From NCBI RefSeq assembly GCF_910592395.1, contig NC_088324.1, positions 3,536,001-3,600,000 of the forward strand: a stretch of 64,000 nucleotides of DNA, read 5' to 3'. Origin of the DNA: Lineus longissimus (lineage: Eukaryota > Nemertea > Pilidiophora > Heteronemertea > Lineidae). The translations under genes were made by a program, and so were the position numbers. Positions within the stretch are counted from its first letter, which is position 1. Each line of letters begins with the position of its first letter. The notes below the pieces were generated by a model. It worked only from the letters and a program-made list of their open reading frames with translations. It did not search any database and had not been told where the DNA came from. Shown here piece after piece: positions 63,273-64,000 of this stretch.

Positions 63273-64000
63273 ATGTTTGCGATTCCTATGTTTCAAGTTG
63301 TTGCCCTAAGACATAATAGAAGAGCAGAGAACTTTATTCGAACGCCTGCCCACAGTGGAGAACCGATTGAGCGGCATATGAGGCTCAACCAAGAACAATT
63401 TGATCACCTTGTTGATTATTTTCATGGATGGAGGCAGGCTAATCACCAGGGGAATGGCCAAGTCAACGCAAGTACATCTTCAAGAAGAATGAAAACTTTT
63501 TTGCACTACCTCGCTTCAGGAGGCTTTCACAGACAGGTCGGTTATGCTGTTGGTTATGCTAAGCCAACTGCAATATTACATGTGACTGAGGTTTCTGACT
63601 TTTTCTTTGACATAGCTGCGCGTCATATTTCATTCCCTGAGCAGGATGAGTTTGATCAACTGGCCCAGCCTCTGGTTGATATCGACGGAGTTGAGCGGCA
63701 AGTGATTCTTTTCATAGACGGCGTTATTGTGAAAATCCAAAAGCCTGATAGGGCTGGTGATGCGTATTACTGTGGGAGGCCGGGGAAATGTTGCGACTCC
63801 ATCAACGTGCAGTACGTTGTAGATCGATTTGGCAGGGTAAGACACGTTATAAGCGGAGTACCTGGATCGACGCACGACAAAACAGCGGCCGAGTGGTCTC
63901 GAGAATTGTTCGACTTCCTTGATCAACTTCCAGAGGAGTATGTTATGCTTGGTGATCCTGCCTACAGGAACCTGCACCGATCTGTGCTGATTACTTTTAC
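63273..64000 (+). CDS. PIF/Harbinger nuclease (HARBI1-like), 5' part, runs off the window
   Basis: An open frame starts at ATG 63273 (MFAIPMFQVVALRHNRR) and has no stop to the end of the window, 242 codons. It shows the Harbinger order: LNQEQFDHLVDYF near the N-terminus, FIDGVIVKI with the first Asp, then CDSINVQYVVDRFGRVRHV and GVPGSTHDKTAAEWS, and MLGDPAYRN with the second Asp. The Glu should lie beyond the window. It appears intact. Confidence 0.85.
   Translation, partial: MFAIPMFQVVALRHNRRAENFIRTPAHSGEPIERHMRLNQEQFDHLVDYFHGWRQANHQGNGQVNASTSSRRMKTFLHYLASGGFHRQVGYAVGYAKPTAILHVTEVSDFFFDIAARHISFPEQDEFDQLAQPLVDIDGVERQVILFIDGVIVKIQKPDRAGDAYYCGRPGKCCDSINVQYVVDRFGRVRHVISGVPGSTHDKTAAEWSRELFDFLDQLPEEYVMLGDPAYRNLHRSVLITF

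Overview
This is metazoan nuclear DNA, most likely from an aquatic invertebrate. It has split genes with GT..AG introns, initiator-tRNA-primed copia, gypsy, Penelope-like, hAT, PIF/Harbinger, EnSpm, Kolobok-like and pogo-like elements, many MITEs, minisatellites and a tRNA-derived SINE. I cannot name the species. No bacterial, organellar or CRISPR features are present.

The backbone of the middle of the window is one broken host gene on the minus strand, about 49086 down to 18168. It encodes a SAM-domain protein of the SAMD3-like type. I could place eight exons by splice sites, reading frame and protein character. Exon 3 is split by a complete hAT transposon (30076-34539) and exon 6 by a Penelope-like element (26806-27664). 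In both cases removing the insert restores the reading frame. Its introns hold a transposon of about 7.8 kb coding for a transposase fused to a ubiquitin-specific protease (18780-26604), an LTR-element fragment, a 5.4-kb copia element sitting inside an older unnamed transposon, and a 906-bp direct duplication.

Left part (1-18168): an LTR fragment, a kinase-like pseudogene with a bZIP-like N-terminus, a SINE with a 148-bp tandem array, a hammerhead ribozyme remnant, a two-exon Harbinger nuclease, and a nest three levels deep. In that nest an EnSpm transposase (16042-18154) is cut by a gypsy element (7389-16038), which is cut by a 4.3-kb transposon of a family I do not recognise (8479-12816, 8-bp target duplication CTCTTTGT). 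A second, decayed copy of the same coding family lies at 36463-45035.

Right part (49090-64000): a 70-bp minisatellite abutting a degraded gypsy element that carries two MITEs, the 5' exons of a Kolobok-like transposase, a pogo/Tigger-like transposase gene with an in-frame 60-bp repeat and a PHD-like C-terminus, a fold-back Harbinger-type element carrying a MADF start exon, and the first part of another Harbinger-type nuclease running off the window.

The strongest novelty candidates are the transposase-USP fusion transposon and the unnamed 8-bp-TSD transposon family. All calls come from reading sequence and protein motifs; no database search was possible.
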